From positions 2,855,001-2,919,000 of the forward strand of contig NC_011989.1 in the NCBI RefSeq assembly GCF_000016285.1: 64,000 nt of DNA. Direction: 5' to 3'. Below, one piece after another: positions 27,251 to 36,515 of the stretch. The notes under the pieces were generated by a model. It ran no database searches. It saw only the letters and a list, made by a program, of their open reading frames with translations, and was not told where the DNA came from. Every line of letters starts with the position of its first letter. Position 1 is the first letter of the stretch. This DNA is from Allorhizobium ampelinum S4 (GTDB taxonomy: Bacteria; Pseudomonadota; Alphaproteobacteria; Rhizobiales; Rhizobiaceae). The translations under genes were made by a program, and so were the position numbers.

Positions 27251-27661
27251 TTATCGAGTTTCAGCCAAGGATTTCAATTCCTTGGTCCGCGTTTTCGTCA
27301 TCTCCGCCTTGCAGGCGGCAACCTCCATGGGCTCCATCGTGCCACCCCGGACATAAAATCCCTGGGCCTCACATTGACCGTCGCGGTAATCGATCCAGGC
27401 ACGCTGGGCTTTCAGCAAGGCCTTTTCAGCCCCTTTGAGGTCATCGTCCAGCGTTGCATCCTGCTCGACGAAGACCTTGCGGGTGATTTTCCATTGGGCA
27501 TTCATGGCCTTGTCCGCCGCGTCGAAATCCTGCACCGCGCAGGCGGTCATATCGCTCTGGGTTTTCGGGTCCTTGCAATCAAGCGCTTGCGCCAGAACAC
27601 CATGGCCAGACGACATTACCCCAAACCCTGCCAGCATGATCAGCCGCGAAACAGGCGTCAT
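27251..27661 (-). CDS. LprI-like secreted protein (PF07007/DUF1311)
   Basis: Secreted protein of 136 residues with a signal peptide (cleavage about LAQA|LD) and the LprI/DUF1311 domain: four cysteines ([13 protein letters not shown] early, CEAQGFY and AACKAEM late) and the [13 protein letters not shown] motif near 90-103. The family includes lysozyme inhibitors. It starts with a 4-base ATGA overlap with ureB, so it is in the urease operon. Such genes recur in rhizobial urease clusters, but its link to urea is unknown. Confidence 0.85.
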   Translation of the reverse strand: MTPVSRLIMLAGFGVMSSGHGVLAQALDCKDPKTQSDMTACAVQDFDAADKAMNAQWKITRKVFVEQDATLDDDLKGAEKALLKAQRAWIDYRDGQCEAQGFYVRGGTMEPMEVAACKAEMTKTRTKELKSLAETR

Positions 27662-27963
27662 AGCGGCCCCATGACCTTCTGGCGAAAGCCATAGACCTCG
27701 CGCTTACCGGCCAGCGGGATCAGCGTCACCTCCCGGGTCTGTCCCGGTTCGAAACGGACCGCAGTCCCCGCCGGAATGTCCAGCCGCATGCCGCGCACCT
27801 TGTCCCGGTCGAAGGACAGGCCCGCATTGGTCTCGAAGAAATGATAATGACTGCCCACCTGTACCGGACGGTCGCCGGTATTGGACACTTCAATCGTCAC
27901 GGTCGGCTGACCGGCATTCAGCTCGATCTCGCCACTCGCGGCAATGATTTCACCCGGTTTCAT
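27658..27963 (-). CDS. ureB: Urease subunit beta
   Basis: Structural urease beta subunit of 101 residues. Typical start [16 protein letters not shown] and [10 protein letters not shown] (about 35-45) are visible. The ATG at 27963 is chosen; the longer frame to 28038 adds a cysteine-containing leader not found in the family. It packs with UreA and UreC in the (alpha-beta-gamma)3 enzyme. The end overlaps the lprI-like gene by four bases. Confidence 0.95.
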   Translation of the reverse strand: MKPGEIIAASGEIELNAGQPTVTIEVSNTGDRPVQVGSHYHFFETNAGLSFDRDKVRGMRLDIPAGTAVRFEPGQTREVTLIPLAGKREVYGFRQKVMGPL

Positions 27964-28057
27964 CACTGTCTCTCCCGTCATCGGTTCCCGGCAGGCCGGA
28001 AAACCACATTGTCCATGCATGAAATAATACATCCGCAACGACCGGATGGATCACCGA

Positions 28058-28312
28058 TCAAGCCGCTCGGCCGGGCTTGCAGCCTTCCGCCTTCAGAACC
28101 CGCGTGGTGGATGGCGGATTGTTGGCGAGCTTGCCCGCCGGGCGGATGGGTCTGCGCACCAGTTCGCCGCCGCAATTGGGGCAGATCCCGGCCAGCACGC
28201 CCTCAGCACAGGCAGCGCAATAGGTGCATTCGAAGCTACAGATCATCGCCTCGCGGCTTTCAGGCGGCAGATCGCGGTCGCAGCATTCACAGTTGGGGCG
28301 AAGCTCCAGCAT
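28058..28312 (-). CDS. DUF1272 zinc-ribbon protein
   Basis: Small cysteine-rich protein of 84 residues (DUF1272). The pairs CECC (8-11), CSFECTYCAAC (about 25-35) and CPNC (44-47) suggest a zinc-binding fold. It is located between ureA and ureB in the urease operon, 4 bp after ureA. A metal-handling role is possible; it is better treated as unknown. Basic C-terminal tail. Confidence 0.85.
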   Translation of the reverse strand: MLELRPNCECCDRDLPPESREAMICSFECTYCAACAEGVLAGICPNCGGELVRRPIRPAGKLANNPPSTTRVLKAEGCKPGRAA

Positions 28313-28316
28313 GGCG

Positions 28317-28619
28317 TCAGCGGATCGGTTCGTGGACGGTCACCAGCTTGGTGCCATCGGGAAACGTCGCTTCGACCTGCACGTCATGGATCATTTCGGC
28401 AATGCCATCCATCACCTGATCGCGGGTGATCACATGGGCGCCCGCCTCCATCAACTCGGACACGGCACGGCCATCGCGGGCGCCCTCGACGACGAAATCG
28501 GAAATCAGCGCAATCGCCTCAGGATAGTTCAGCTTGACGCCGCGCTCCAGCCTGCGCCGGGCGACCATGGCCGCCATGGAAATCAGAAGCTTGTCTTTTT
28601 CTCTTGGGCTGAGATTCAT
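28317..28619 (-). CDS. ureA: Urease subunit gamma
   Basis: Urease gamma subunit of 100 residues, starting [20 protein letters not shown] and containing the family stretch [20 protein letters not shown] (about 32-51). It forms the trimeric core with UreB and UreC. ureD lies 23 bp upstream on the same strand. Confidence 0.96.
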   Translation of the reverse strand: MNLSPREKDKLLISMAAMVARRRLERGVKLNYPEAIALISDFVVEGARDGRAVSELMEAGAHVITRDQVMDGIAEMIHDVQVEATFPDGTKLVTVHEPIR

Positions 28620-28642
28620 GGGTGCTCCGAAAATGATGCCGG

Positions 28643-29479
28643 TTACAAGGTCCAGACTTTCGGCACAGACGCGCCGTCGCGCAAGGCCGAAATCACCGGA
28701 ACCAATAATTTTCTAAGGGAAAATCCATCGCTGCTGATAAAACGGGCAACCAGCTTGTCATTCCACAGGCTTATGCCGACGTCACCAAGCCCCGACGGGC
28801 GGTCCGTCAACCGTTGCAGCGCCGCCATATGTGCCTCCGCCTGCCGTCCCGTATACAGCAATGTGGCAAAAGCGACCCTGCCGCCCAGCACCGCTTTTTC
28901 AGCGGTGAGATCGGCAATAGCGCCTGTTAGCGCCAGGTCTTCGGCATGAATGAGCCGCCCTGAGCGGCGGATGCGCCAGCGGTCGCGCACCAGACCCTGA
29001 CGCATCGCTTCACCCATCGCCTTGCGACCCAGCAGAACGGCCTCGACACTGAGAAATTCCGCTGTCTCATGCAGATCAACCTCCAGCCTGCGAGTCAGGG
29101 AAGCCTGATCAAACAGGATGGATTCCTGCGGCAGCCAATGGACCGCCGCCCCCTCGCCGACCGTGATGCGGCTGCTGATCGACGCCGTATCGGCGGCAGC
29201 CTTGTAGATTTTCTCGCAGGCCTGGGTGGTCAGGGTCAGATGGGTGCCATCACCGGCGGTAAAGTCCCAATCGAGCTGGTCGCCGCCGGTCAGCCCGCCG
29301 GAGGAATTGATCAGCACAGCCTCCATCCGGCCATCGAAACTTTCGGGGATACGGATCTTGGCACAGCCCTCCTGGAAGAAGGTTTCCAACCGGCTGCGGC
29401 CTTGAAACAGCTTGGTGTCCAACCGCCCGCTCCCTTTGGCGCGTTGCGGCTTGATCTGTATGGCGGGCTGTATGGTCAT
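28643..29479 (-). CDS. ureD: Urease accessory protein UreD
   Basis: Scaffold accessory protein of 278 residues that binds apo-urease and, with UreF and UreG, conducts nickel delivery. Family features such as [16 protein letters not shown] (about 53-68) and [13 protein letters not shown] (about 76-88) are visible. It is the first urease gene of this block; the esterase gene upstream stops 4 bp before it, so the urease genes may be co-transcribed with the esterase. Confidence 0.95.
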   Translation of the reverse strand: MTIQPAIQIKPQRAKGSGRLDTKLFQGRSRLETFFQEGCAKIRIPESFDGRMEAVLINSSGGLTGGDQLDWDFTAGDGTHLTLTTQACEKIYKAAADTASISSRITVGEGAAVHWLPQESILFDQASLTRRLEVDLHETAEFLSVEAVLLGRKAMGEAMRQGLVRDRWRIRRSGRLIHAEDLALTGAIADLTAEKAVLGGRVAFATLLYTGRQAEAHMAALQRLTDRPSGLGDVGISLWNDKLVARFISSDGFSLRKLLVPVISALRDGASVPKVWTL

Positions 29480-29483
29480 GCCT

Positions 29484-30482
29484 TCAACGCTTCGATTTCG
29501 AGAAGAAATCCCACATCATATCCGTGGCATTCAGGTCGAAGGAGACCTTGCCGATCACCTTCTGGATCTTCAGTGATGCAGTGCTGCCCGGCCATGTATG
29601 GCCCGCCCCCGCCAAACGGTAGGAGGCAATGCGCGCACCGTCCGAGCATTGAGCATACTCGGTGGTCTCGACCCGGCCCTCGGTTTTCACTGTGGGAGAT
29701 TTGCACCCGTCCAACTCCGCCCAGCGATGCAGTGCGGCATCGGCGCCGTAGCCCCAATAGGGCAGGCCCTGCCCGGCGATTGGGTTGATCTTGTCGTCCA
29801 GCCCGGCAAAGGCAATCAGCGACATCGGTTTTGCGGGTTTGCAGGTCGCAGCATCCGGCACGAAACCATCGCCTTCACGCTTCGGCGCCCCGGCCCGCAG
29901 GCCGACCACCAGACCGGCAGCGGCAAAATCGGTGTTTCCATCGCAAAGATATTGCGACACCATCCGTCCGCCGCCGGAATAGCCGGTGGCGTAGAAGCGC
30001 GCCGGATCAACACAGAAATTGTCTTCGACAGCCTTGATCACATCGCGGATATAGGCTTCCTCATCGGCCTCGCCTTTGGCGACGCCCGGCACATTCCAGG
30101 CGAAATAGCCCGCCCGCTTGGTGGGCATCGACCCTTGCGGCGCGACAGCGATAAAGCCTTCGCGCTCAGCCACCCGCTCCCATTCGCTCCGGTCCAGTTG
30201 CTCATTGGCATTGCTGTCGGACCCGTGGAAATCGAACACGACCGGCACCTTGTCCTGGCTGCTATAGCTGGAGGGAATGAAATAGGAAAACACCCGCTCA
30301 TGTCCGCCAGAGGTCAGTGTCATATCATAACGACCCACATCCCTGGGCTGACCGCAACCAGCTGCCGATGCGGACCCAGTGGAAAGCGTCAGAAGGGAAA
30401 CGAGTGTCGCAATCGCCACAACGGACAGAGTACCAACTCTTCGCAGAACGGGCTTTTCGCATTGATTTTCAATATTTTGCAT
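29484..30482 (-). CDS. Secreted PHB-depolymerase/feruloyl-esterase-like hydrolase 1
   Basis: Alpha/beta hydrolase (LpqC/esterase PHB depolymerase group) of 332 residues with a signal peptide (cleavage about SASA|AG). The mature part has [14 protein letters not shown] (oxyanion region, about 95-108), the nucleophile elbow GYSGGG (about 180-185) and a late AGHTWPG (about 305) for the catalytic histidine. ATG 30482 follows GGAGGA. Six cysteines suggest disulfides. It is probably periplasmic or secreted. It has a tandem paralogue just upstream and abuts ureD; the substrate is unknown. Confidence 0.85.
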   Translation of the reverse strand: MQNIENQCEKPVLRRVGTLSVVAIATLVSLLTLSTGSASAAGCGQPRDVGRYDMTLTSGGHERVFSYFIPSSYSSQDKVPVVFDFHGSDSNANEQLDRSEWERVAEREGFIAVAPQGSMPTKRAGYFAWNVPGVAKGEADEEAYIRDVIKAVEDNFCVDPARFYATGYSGGGRMVSQYLCDGNTDFAAAGLVVGLRAGAPKREGDGFVPDAATCKPAKPMSLIAFAGLDDKINPIAGQGLPYWGYGADAALHRWAELDGCKSPTVKTEGRVETTEYAQCSDGARIASYRLAGAGHTWPGSTASLKIQKVIGKVSFDLNATDMMWDFFSKSKR

Positions 30483-30569
30483 ATAGTCCTCCGCAGCGGA
30501 GCCACGGTAGCAAAAGACCGATACGATGCAAAATGAAAAAATCTGGCACATGCTGGATGCGCAGACGAG

Positions 30570-30602
30570 TGTCTGTCAGGGTCAGATCGAACCTGACAGA
30601 CA
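30570..30602 (-). terminator. Hairpin after esterase 2
   Basis: An 11-bp perfect stem (TGTCTGTCAGG pairing with CCTGACAGACA) with an 11-base loop, 31 bp past the esterase 2 stop on the minus strand. No T run follows. It shares AACCTGACAG and flanking bases with the terminator at 41216-41256. Confidence 0.5.
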
Positions 30603-30632
30603 GAACCTAAGGCATCTGTCTGGATCAGAGCA

Positions 30633-31976
30633 CTACAGCGCGTCCGCCGACATCGGGCTTTCCACCGCCTGCGGCTTGACCTTGGCCTTCATCGTCACCG
30701 AGCAGGCAGGGTTTACAGAGGCCGTTGCGCCAGCAGCCGGTTTTGCGCCATCGGCACAGGCGTTTTTGGCGATATTGTTGGCGATCAGGCGACCATCGCC
30801 ACTGTCGAAGAAAGCCCACATCCGTTTGGCGGCATACATGTCTTCCTGGCTCTTGCCATCGACGCTCTTGCCATCAACGGCCTTTGCCTTGGAATTGGCG
30901 GCAGCCAGTGAGAAGCCGATAGTCTGCGCGGGCCAGTCATGCGTCTGGTCGGCAATCGTATAGGACAGGATGCGGGCACCGCCCTTGCAGCGCTCGAATT
31001 CCGCCGAGGAAATTTTCGTCCCCTTGACGATCTTGCGTTCGCCCTGGCAGCCATCCAGCTCGGCCCAGCGATTGAGTGCCGCTTCGCCGCCATATTGCCA
31101 ATAGGGCCTACCACCGCCCGCGTAAGGATTGGTATTGTCCTTCAGCCCCCAGAAGGCGATGATCGACACCGGACGGCCCGGACGGCAGCTTTGCGGATCG
31201 GGCAGCCATTTTCCCTGATCGGGGCCAACGCCCTGGCGCGGCGTCCCGGCCCGCAGGCTCATGACGAAACCGGCAGCGGAGAAATCCGTATTGCCGTTGC
31301 AGATATATTGCGACAGCATCCGCCCGCCACCCGAATAGCCGGACGCATAGATACGGTCGGGATCGACACAGAACTTGGCCTTGACCAGCGCCACTGTGTC
31401 GCTGAGATAAGCGGCATCATCCGGCCCTTTGGCTTCGGTTACTGTAGAGACAGATGTACTGGGCGCGGTCGAGCTTGTCACGCTCGCGTTGGTTACGGTC
31501 CCATTCGAAACTGTGGCATTTGGCGAAACTGTGGCATTTGGCACGGTCACGCCGGGTACGGGGACCACACCCGGCACGTTCCAGGCATGGGTGCCTTCCG
31601 CCTTGCCATTCAGCCCGCCCTGTGGGGCAATGACGATGAAGCCGTTTTCCCGCGCCACGTCGGACCATTGGCTACGACCCAGCTGATCGCGGGGAAAGCT
31701 GTTGGACCCGTGCAGATCGAACACCACAGGCACCTTGGCCTTGCCGGTATAGCCTTGGGGAATGTAGGCGACCGCCGTACGCTCAATGCCACCGGACGTG
31801 AATGTCAGGTCCTGTAACCCGGCCCGGACGGTCACGCCGCAGCCGCCCGCCGCGTAAGCAAGGCCACCCGGCACCATCATGGAAACGCCGAGTGTGAACA
31901 GGCACAATAAAGTCTGGGCAGATGTTCGCGCGAAAAAACCCGGCCGCCGCAGGCCAGTCAGTTCATCGAATGTCAT
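30633..31976 (-). CDS. Secreted PHB-depolymerase-like hydrolase 2 with low-complexity insert
   Basis: Paralogue of the neighbouring esterase, 447 residues, with a signal peptide ending about AYA|AG. It shares PVVFDLHGSNS, the nucleophile elbow GYSGGG and QTHDWPA near the C-terminal histidine. Between WNVPGV and DDAAYL it carries about 40 extra Ser/Thr/Val/Asn-rich residues, encoded partly by an 18-bp exact tandem duplication (31507-31542). It also has a longer C-terminal region with extra cysteines (CADG, NPACS). It has its own hairpin 3' of the gene, so it may be transcribed apart from esterase 1. Confidence 0.85.
   Translation of the reverse strand: MTFDELTGLRRPGFFARTSAQTLLCLFTLGVSMMVPGGLAYAAGGCGVTVRAGLQDLTFTSGGIERTAVAYIPQGYTGKAKVPVVFDLHGSNSFPRDQLGRSQWSDVARENGFIVIAPQGGLNGKAEGTHAWNVPGVVPVPGVTVPNATVSPNATVSNGTVTNASVTSSTAPSTSVSTVTEAKGPDDAAYLSDTVALVKAKFCVDPDRIYASGYSGGGRMLSQYICNGNTDFSAAGFVMSLRAGTPRQGVGPDQGKWLPDPQSCRPGRPVSIIAFWGLKDNTNPYAGGGRPYWQYGGEAALNRWAELDGCQGERKIVKGTKISSAEFERCKGGARILSYTIADQTHDWPAQTIGFSLAAANSKAKAVDGKSVDGKSQEDMYAAKRMWAFFDSGDGRLIANNIAKNACADGAKPAAGATASVNPACSVTMKAKVKPQAVESPMSADAL
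31507..31542. repeat. 18-bp tandem duplication inside esterase 2
   Basis: GAAACTGTGGCATTTGGC occurs twice in direct tandem. It encodes the repeated NATVS-type residues of the Ser/Thr-rich insert, indicating expansion by slippage. It is in frame and keeps the gene open. Confidence 0.9.
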
Positions 31977-32177
31977 GAGGTCGCCTTGTTATTAGCACTC
32001 GCCGGAAAATACCACATGTTGCGCAGGCTTCAACAGAAACCTGATCGCAAATGATCAAGGCTGACATGCGTCAAACACAAAGCGTGAATATACTATGAAT
32101 ATACTCGGTAATTCCCCAGTAAAAACAATATATTACGCTCCAAACCCGGACACCGCATCCCATGCCTGAATGCGACA

Positions 32178-32873
32178 TTATACCGTAAGGTGGCGGCGAG
32201 CCTCGACCGTATCCAGCGTTTCTGCACCGCCTTCATGGACGATTTCGCCGCGATCCATGATGTAGACATGGTCGGCAAGCTCCCGGCAGAAGTCGAGATA
32301 TTGCTCGACCAACAGGATCGCCATGCCGGTTGAATCCCGCAAGTAGCGGATCGCCCGACCGATATCCTTGATGATCGATGGCTGGATGCCCTCGGTCGGC
32401 TCGTCCAGCACCAGGATTTTCGGGCGGGTTACCATGGCTCGGCCAATCGCCAACTGCTGCTGCTGGCCACCCGACAGGTCGCCGCCGCGCCGCGACAACA
32501 TGGTCTGCAAAATAGGAAACAGCGCGAAAATATCGTCCGGGATCGTCCGGTCCTTGCGCTTCAGCGGCGCAAAGCCGGTTTCCAGATTTTCCTTGACCGA
32601 CAGCAGCGGAAAGATCTCGCGCCCCTGCGGCACATAACCGACACCGTGCCGCGCCCGATTGAACGGTGCCATGCCGTTCAACACCGTGCCTTCAAAGGCA
32701 ATCGTGCCTCCAGACACCGGATGCTGGCCGGTCACGGCGCGCAAAAGCGAGCTTTTACCCACCCCGTTGCGACCCAGCACGCAGGTAATCTTGCCCATGG
32801 GCGCGGTGATATTCACGCCGCGCAGCGCCTGGGCGGCACCATAGTGAAGATTGAGATTTTCAACTGTCAGCAT
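32178..32873 (-). CDS. urtE: Urea ABC transporter ATPase UrtE
   Basis: LivF-like ATPase of 231 residues, last gene of urtABCDE. Walker A GRNGVGKSSLL (about 34-44), signature LSGGQQQQLAIGRAM (about 132-146) and Walker B ILVLDEPTEGIQPS (about 153-166) are intact; the EGIQPS extension is typical of UrtE. ATG 32873 is chosen; the longer frame runs into the end of urtD. It powers high-affinity urea uptake with UrtD. Confidence 0.94.
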   Translation of the reverse strand: MLTVENLNLHYGAAQALRGVNITAPMGKITCVLGRNGVGKSSLLRAVTGQHPVSGGTIAFEGTVLNGMAPFNRARHGVGYVPQGREIFPLLSVKENLETGFAPLKRKDRTIPDDIFALFPILQTMLSRRGGDLSGGQQQQLAIGRAMVTRPKILVLDEPTEGIQPSIIKDIGRAIRYLRDSTGMAILLVEQYLDFCRELADHVYIMDRGEIVHEGGAETLDTVEARRHLTV

Positions 32874-32884
32874 CTTCTTGTCCT

Positions 32885-33640
32885 TCACCGCCCCAGATAA
32901 TTCTCGATCACCCGCGGATCGTTCGAAACAAAATCGATCGAGCCTTCGGCCAGCACCGAGCCTTCGGCCAGACATGTCACCTTGACGCCGAGATCGCGGA
33001 TGAAGCCCATGTCGTGTTCCACCACCACGACCGAGCGGGTCTTGGAAATTTCGCGCAGCAGAATGGCGGTCTCGGCGGTTTCGGCATCGGTCATGCCCGC
33101 CACCGGCTCATCGACCAGCAGCAGTTTCGGCTCCTGCGCCAGCAACATACCAATTTCCAGCCATTGCTTCTGGCCGTGGGACAGGTTGGCGGCGAGGTCG
33201 TTTTTGCGGGCGGTGAGCCGCACGGTTTCGAGAATGGTGTCGATCCTCTCGCGGTCCTTGGGCGTCAGCCGGTAAAACAGCGTTGAAAACACCCCGCGCG
33301 GCTTGTTCAGCGCCAGTTCCAGATTGTCCCAGACCGTATGGCTTTCAAACACCGTCGGTTTCTGGAATTTGCGGCCAATGCCGAGCTGGGCGATTTCGGC
33401 CTCGTCACGCTTGGTGAGATCCACCTTGCCGCCGTCGAAAAACACCTCGCCGCTGTCAGGCCGTGTCTTGCCGGTGATGATGTCCATCATCGTCGTCTTG
33501 CCCGCGCCATTCGGGCCGATAATGGCGCGCAGCTCGCCCGGCTCGACCACGAAGGACAGGGAGTTCAAGGCCCGGAATCCGTCGAAGGAGACGCTGACCC
33601 CGTTGAGATAGAGGAGGCTGTTGGTGGTCTTTTCGGACAT
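32885..33640 (-). CDS. urtD: Urea ABC transporter ATPase UrtD
   Basis: LivG-like ATPase, 251 residues: Walker A GPNGAGKTTMMD (about 42-53), a degenerate signature LSHGQKQWLEIGMLL (about 151-165, SHGQ as usual for UrtD), and Walker B LLLVDEPVAGMTD (about 172-184). It lies 3 bp after urtC and 11 bp before urtE. Confidence 0.94.
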   Translation of the reverse strand: MSEKTTNSLLYLNGVSVSFDGFRALNSLSFVVEPGELRAIIGPNGAGKTTMMDIITGKTRPDSGEVFFDGGKVDLTKRDEAEIAQLGIGRKFQKPTVFESHTVWDNLELALNKPRGVFSTLFYRLTPKDRERIDTILETVRLTARKNDLAANLSHGQKQWLEIGMLLAQEPKLLLVDEPVAGMTDAETAETAILLREISKTRSVVVVEHDMGFIRDLGVKVTCLAEGSVLAEGSIDFVSNDPRVIENYLGR

Positions 33641-33643
33641 GAC

Positions 33644-34804
33644 TTACTCCGCCGCCTGAGGGTTGCCATGAGAGGTTCTGGACGCTTCGGCCTCCGCCGC
33701 AGCCTTGTCCTGCCTGCGCCGGAGTAGGCTTTGGGTGACAGTGCCGACAATGCCCTTGGGCAGAAACAGTGTGACGGCCACGAACAGCCCGCCCAGCGCA
33801 AACAGCCAGGCATTGGGAAACAGGCCGGTAAAGATCGTCTTGCCGCCATTGACCAGCACCGCGCCAATGATCGGGCCGATCAGCGTGGCGCGCCCACCGA
33901 CGGCGGTCCAGATCACCACCTCAATGGAATTGGCCGGTGAAAACTCGCCGGGATTGATGATGCCGACCTGCGGCACGTAGAGCGCGCCCGCCACGCCCGC
34001 CATCATTGCCGAGACCACGAAGGCAAACAGCTTCATGTTTTCCACCCGGTAGCCCAGAAAGCGGGTGCGGCTTTCGGCATCGCGGATGCCAACCAGCACC
34101 TTTCCGTATTTGGAGCGAACGATGGCCGAGACCAGCAGCAGCGAGCCCGCCAGAAACAGCGCAGAGAGCGAAAACAGCGCCGCACGGGTGCCATCCGCCT
34201 GGATGTTGAAACCGAGGATGTCCTTGAAATCGGTGAGGCCGTTATTGCCGCCAAAACCCATGTCGTTGCGGAAGAAGGCCAGCAGCAGCGCATAGGTCAT
34301 CGCCTGGGTGATGATTGACAGATAGACGCCGTTGACCCGCGAGCGAAACGCAAACCAGCCGAATACGAAAGCCAGCAGACCGGGTGCCACCAGCACCATC
34401 AGGGCTGCAAACCAGAACATGTCGAAGCCGTGCCAGAACCAGGGCAGTTCCTTCCAGTTCAAAAACACCATGAAGTCGGGCAGGACAGGATCGCCATAGG
34501 TGCCGCGCGGGCCGATCTGGCGCATCAAATACATGCCCATCGCATAGCCGCCGAGCGCGAAGAACGCCCCGTGACCGAGCGAAAGAATGCCGCAAAAGCC
34601 CCAGACCAGATCGAGCGCCAAGGCCAGCATGGCATAGGTCAGGTATTTGCCAAACAGCGCCACCAGATAGGTCGGCATATGCAGCGCGCTGTCGGGCGAC
34701 GTGGCAAGGCTGAGGATCGGCACCAGAATGGCGAGCGCGATGAGAATGGCGATGGCGACGAGGATCTTGGCGTCCAGCGAGCGCAGAAGAAATGCCGTGA
34801 TCAT
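33644..34804 (-). CDS. urtC: Urea ABC transporter permease UrtC
   Basis: LivM-like permease of 386 residues with about ten membrane helices and a basic cytoplasmic tail. The conserved loop GIRDAESRTRFLGYRVENMK (about 234-253) is where the ATPases dock. It overlaps the end of urtB by four bases (ATGA). Confidence 0.93.
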   Translation of the reverse strand: MITAFLLRSLDAKILVAIAILIALAILVPILSLATSPDSALHMPTYLVALFGKYLTYAMLALALDLVWGFCGILSLGHGAFFALGGYAMGMYLMRQIGPRGTYGDPVLPDFMVFLNWKELPWFWHGFDMFWFAALMVLVAPGLLAFVFGWFAFRSRVNGVYLSIITQAMTYALLLAFFRNDMGFGGNNGLTDFKDILGFNIQADGTRAALFSLSALFLAGSLLLVSAIVRSKYGKVLVGIRDAESRTRFLGYRVENMKLFAFVVSAMMAGVAGALYVPQVGIINPGEFSPANSIEVVIWTAVGGRATLIGPIIGAVLVNGGKTIFTGLFPNAWLFALGGLFVAVTLFLPKGIVGTVTQSLLRRRQDKAAAEAEASRTSHGNPQAAE

Positions 34805-36429
34805 GCTTCCACCGCCCTTCCCTTGAGTGCGAAGAGGCCGCGTGGCCGCTTCTGGATGAACAGGATGATGAGAACCAGAACCAGGATCTTGCCCAGCACC
34901 GCACCGGCATAGGGCTCAAGGAACTTGTTGAGAATGCCGAGAGAGAAAGCGCCCACCAGCGTTCCCCAGAGATTGCCGACTCCGCCGAACACCACGACCA
35001 TGAAACTGTCGATAATGTAGGTCTGGCCGAGATTGGGCGACACATTGTCGATCTGGGACAGCGCCACGCCCGCCATTCCGGCAATGCCCGACCCCAAGGC
35101 AAACGTGAAGGCATCCACCCAGGGCGTGCGAATGCCCATCGAAGACGCCATCCGGCGGTTTTGGGTGACGGCGCGCATCTGCAAGCCAAAGGCGGAGCGC
35201 TTCAACAGCATCAGCAGCGCGAAGAAGACCGACAGCGAAAACACCAATATCCACAGCCGGTTCCAGGTGATGGTCAAGCCGCCCAGACCGAACGAGCCGG
35301 ACATCCATGACGGATTGGCAACCTCCTGATTGGTCGGGCCAAACAGCGTGCGCACCAACTGCTGCAACATCAGCGAAATGCCCCAGGTGGCGAGCAGCGT
35401 TTCCAGCGGACGCCCATAGAGAAAGCGGATGACGCAGCGCTCGATCACCAGGCCAAAGATGCCGGTGACGGCGAAGGCGACCGGCAGGGCAATGGCCAGC
35501 GACCAGTCAAACAGCTCAGGCGCGTTCGCTCGGATTGCCTGCTGAACGATGAAGGTGGAATAGGCACCGAGCATGACCATTTCGCCATGCGCCATATTGA
35601 TAATGCCCATGACCCCGAAGGTGATGGCAAGGCCAATGGCCGCCAGCAGCAACACCGAGCCGAGCGAGATGCCATAGGTGATGTTCTGCGCGGTATTCCA
35701 CAGCGCCACATCGCCCTGGATCTTGGCGATGGCCGCATCGATATCACCCTTCAGGGCCGGATCGACTGTTGGCGCGGCATTGCCGAGAATGGAAATCGCA
35801 TCCTGACCGCCCACAGCGCGAATGAGTGCAATGGCGGCGCGTTTTTCCTCCAGCGTATGATTGGAGGTGATGACCGAGACGGCGCGGGCCTGGGCCAGCA
35901 GCGTTTTCACCGCGCTATCCTGCTCCTTGGCAAGGGCGGTGTCGAGCAATTCGAGATTGTCTTCTGAGGGCGCCTTCAACAGCGCATCGGCCGCGGCAAG
36001 CCGCACCGTGCGGTCAGGGCTGAGCAGGGTCAGCCCGCCTTGTGCGGCGCGGATGGCGCGGCGCAACCCGTTATTGATCTTGATCTTGACCAGCCCGCCC
36101 TTGGCTTCCTTGCCGACCTCGGCACCGCTCAAGGGATCGACCAGCGTAAGCTGGCTGCCCGCGGGCTTGGCGATAAACACATTGCCATCGGCCTTGCGCA
36201 GATAGAGATCGCCACCGCTCAGGGCTTCCAGGGCCGGAACCACTTTGAGATCGCCAGTGCGTCCGAGATCGCCGACGATTTTTTCGGCATCGGTGAAATT
36301 GGCCGTGCCCAGCGCCTTGATCAGGCTAGCGGGGTCTTCCTCGGCACGTGCCGAAAGGGTCAAGGCCACCATCAGCAACAGCCCGGCAGCCAGCACATGC
36401 GACAGATGGTTCAAACAGGATCGTATCAT
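34801..36429 (-). CDS. urtB: Urea ABC transporter permease UrtB with periplasmic N-domain
   Basis: LivH-like permease of 542 residues. A signal-type N-terminus (cleavage near ARA|EE) is followed by about 230 residues of predicted periplasmic domain, then about eight helices (from about 255). The long N-terminal part is usual for UrtB in proteobacteria and absent from ordinary LivH proteins. ATG 36429 with GAGGGG upstream is preferred over the frame start at 36498. It is located between urtA and urtC. Confidence 0.92.
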   Translation of the reverse strand: MIRSCLNHLSHVLAAGLLLMVALTLSARAEEDPASLIKALGTANFTDAEKIVGDLGRTGDLKVVPALEALSGGDLYLRKADGNVFIAKPAGSQLTLVDPLSGAEVGKEAKGGLVKIKINNGLRRAIRAAQGGLTLLSPDRTVRLAAADALLKAPSEDNLELLDTALAKEQDSAVKTLLAQARAVSVITSNHTLEEKRAAIALIRAVGGQDAISILGNAAPTVDPALKGDIDAAIAKIQGDVALWNTAQNITYGISLGSVLLLAAIGLAITFGVMGIINMAHGEMVMLGAYSTFIVQQAIRANAPELFDWSLAIALPVAFAVTGIFGLVIERCVIRFLYGRPLETLLATWGISLMLQQLVRTLFGPTNQEVANPSWMSGSFGLGGLTITWNRLWILVFSLSVFFALLMLLKRSAFGLQMRAVTQNRRMASSMGIRTPWVDAFTFALGSGIAGMAGVALSQIDNVSPNLGQTYIIDSFMVVVFGGVGNLWGTLVGAFSLGILNKFLEPYAGAVLGKILVLVLIILFIQKRPRGLFALKGRAVEA

Positions 36430-36515
36430 ACCGGCCCCTCTTGCGATTGCTCCCGACAAGGGAGAAAAAGCTGCGGATGCTTTATGCACCCGCAGCAAGT
36501 TTCAGGCTGGGAAGC

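Noticed and set aside
32085..32105. TGAATATACT repeated directly with an 11-bp period
   Set aside because: Two copies only, in AT-rich sequence upstream of esterase 2; may be an operator but too little to call.
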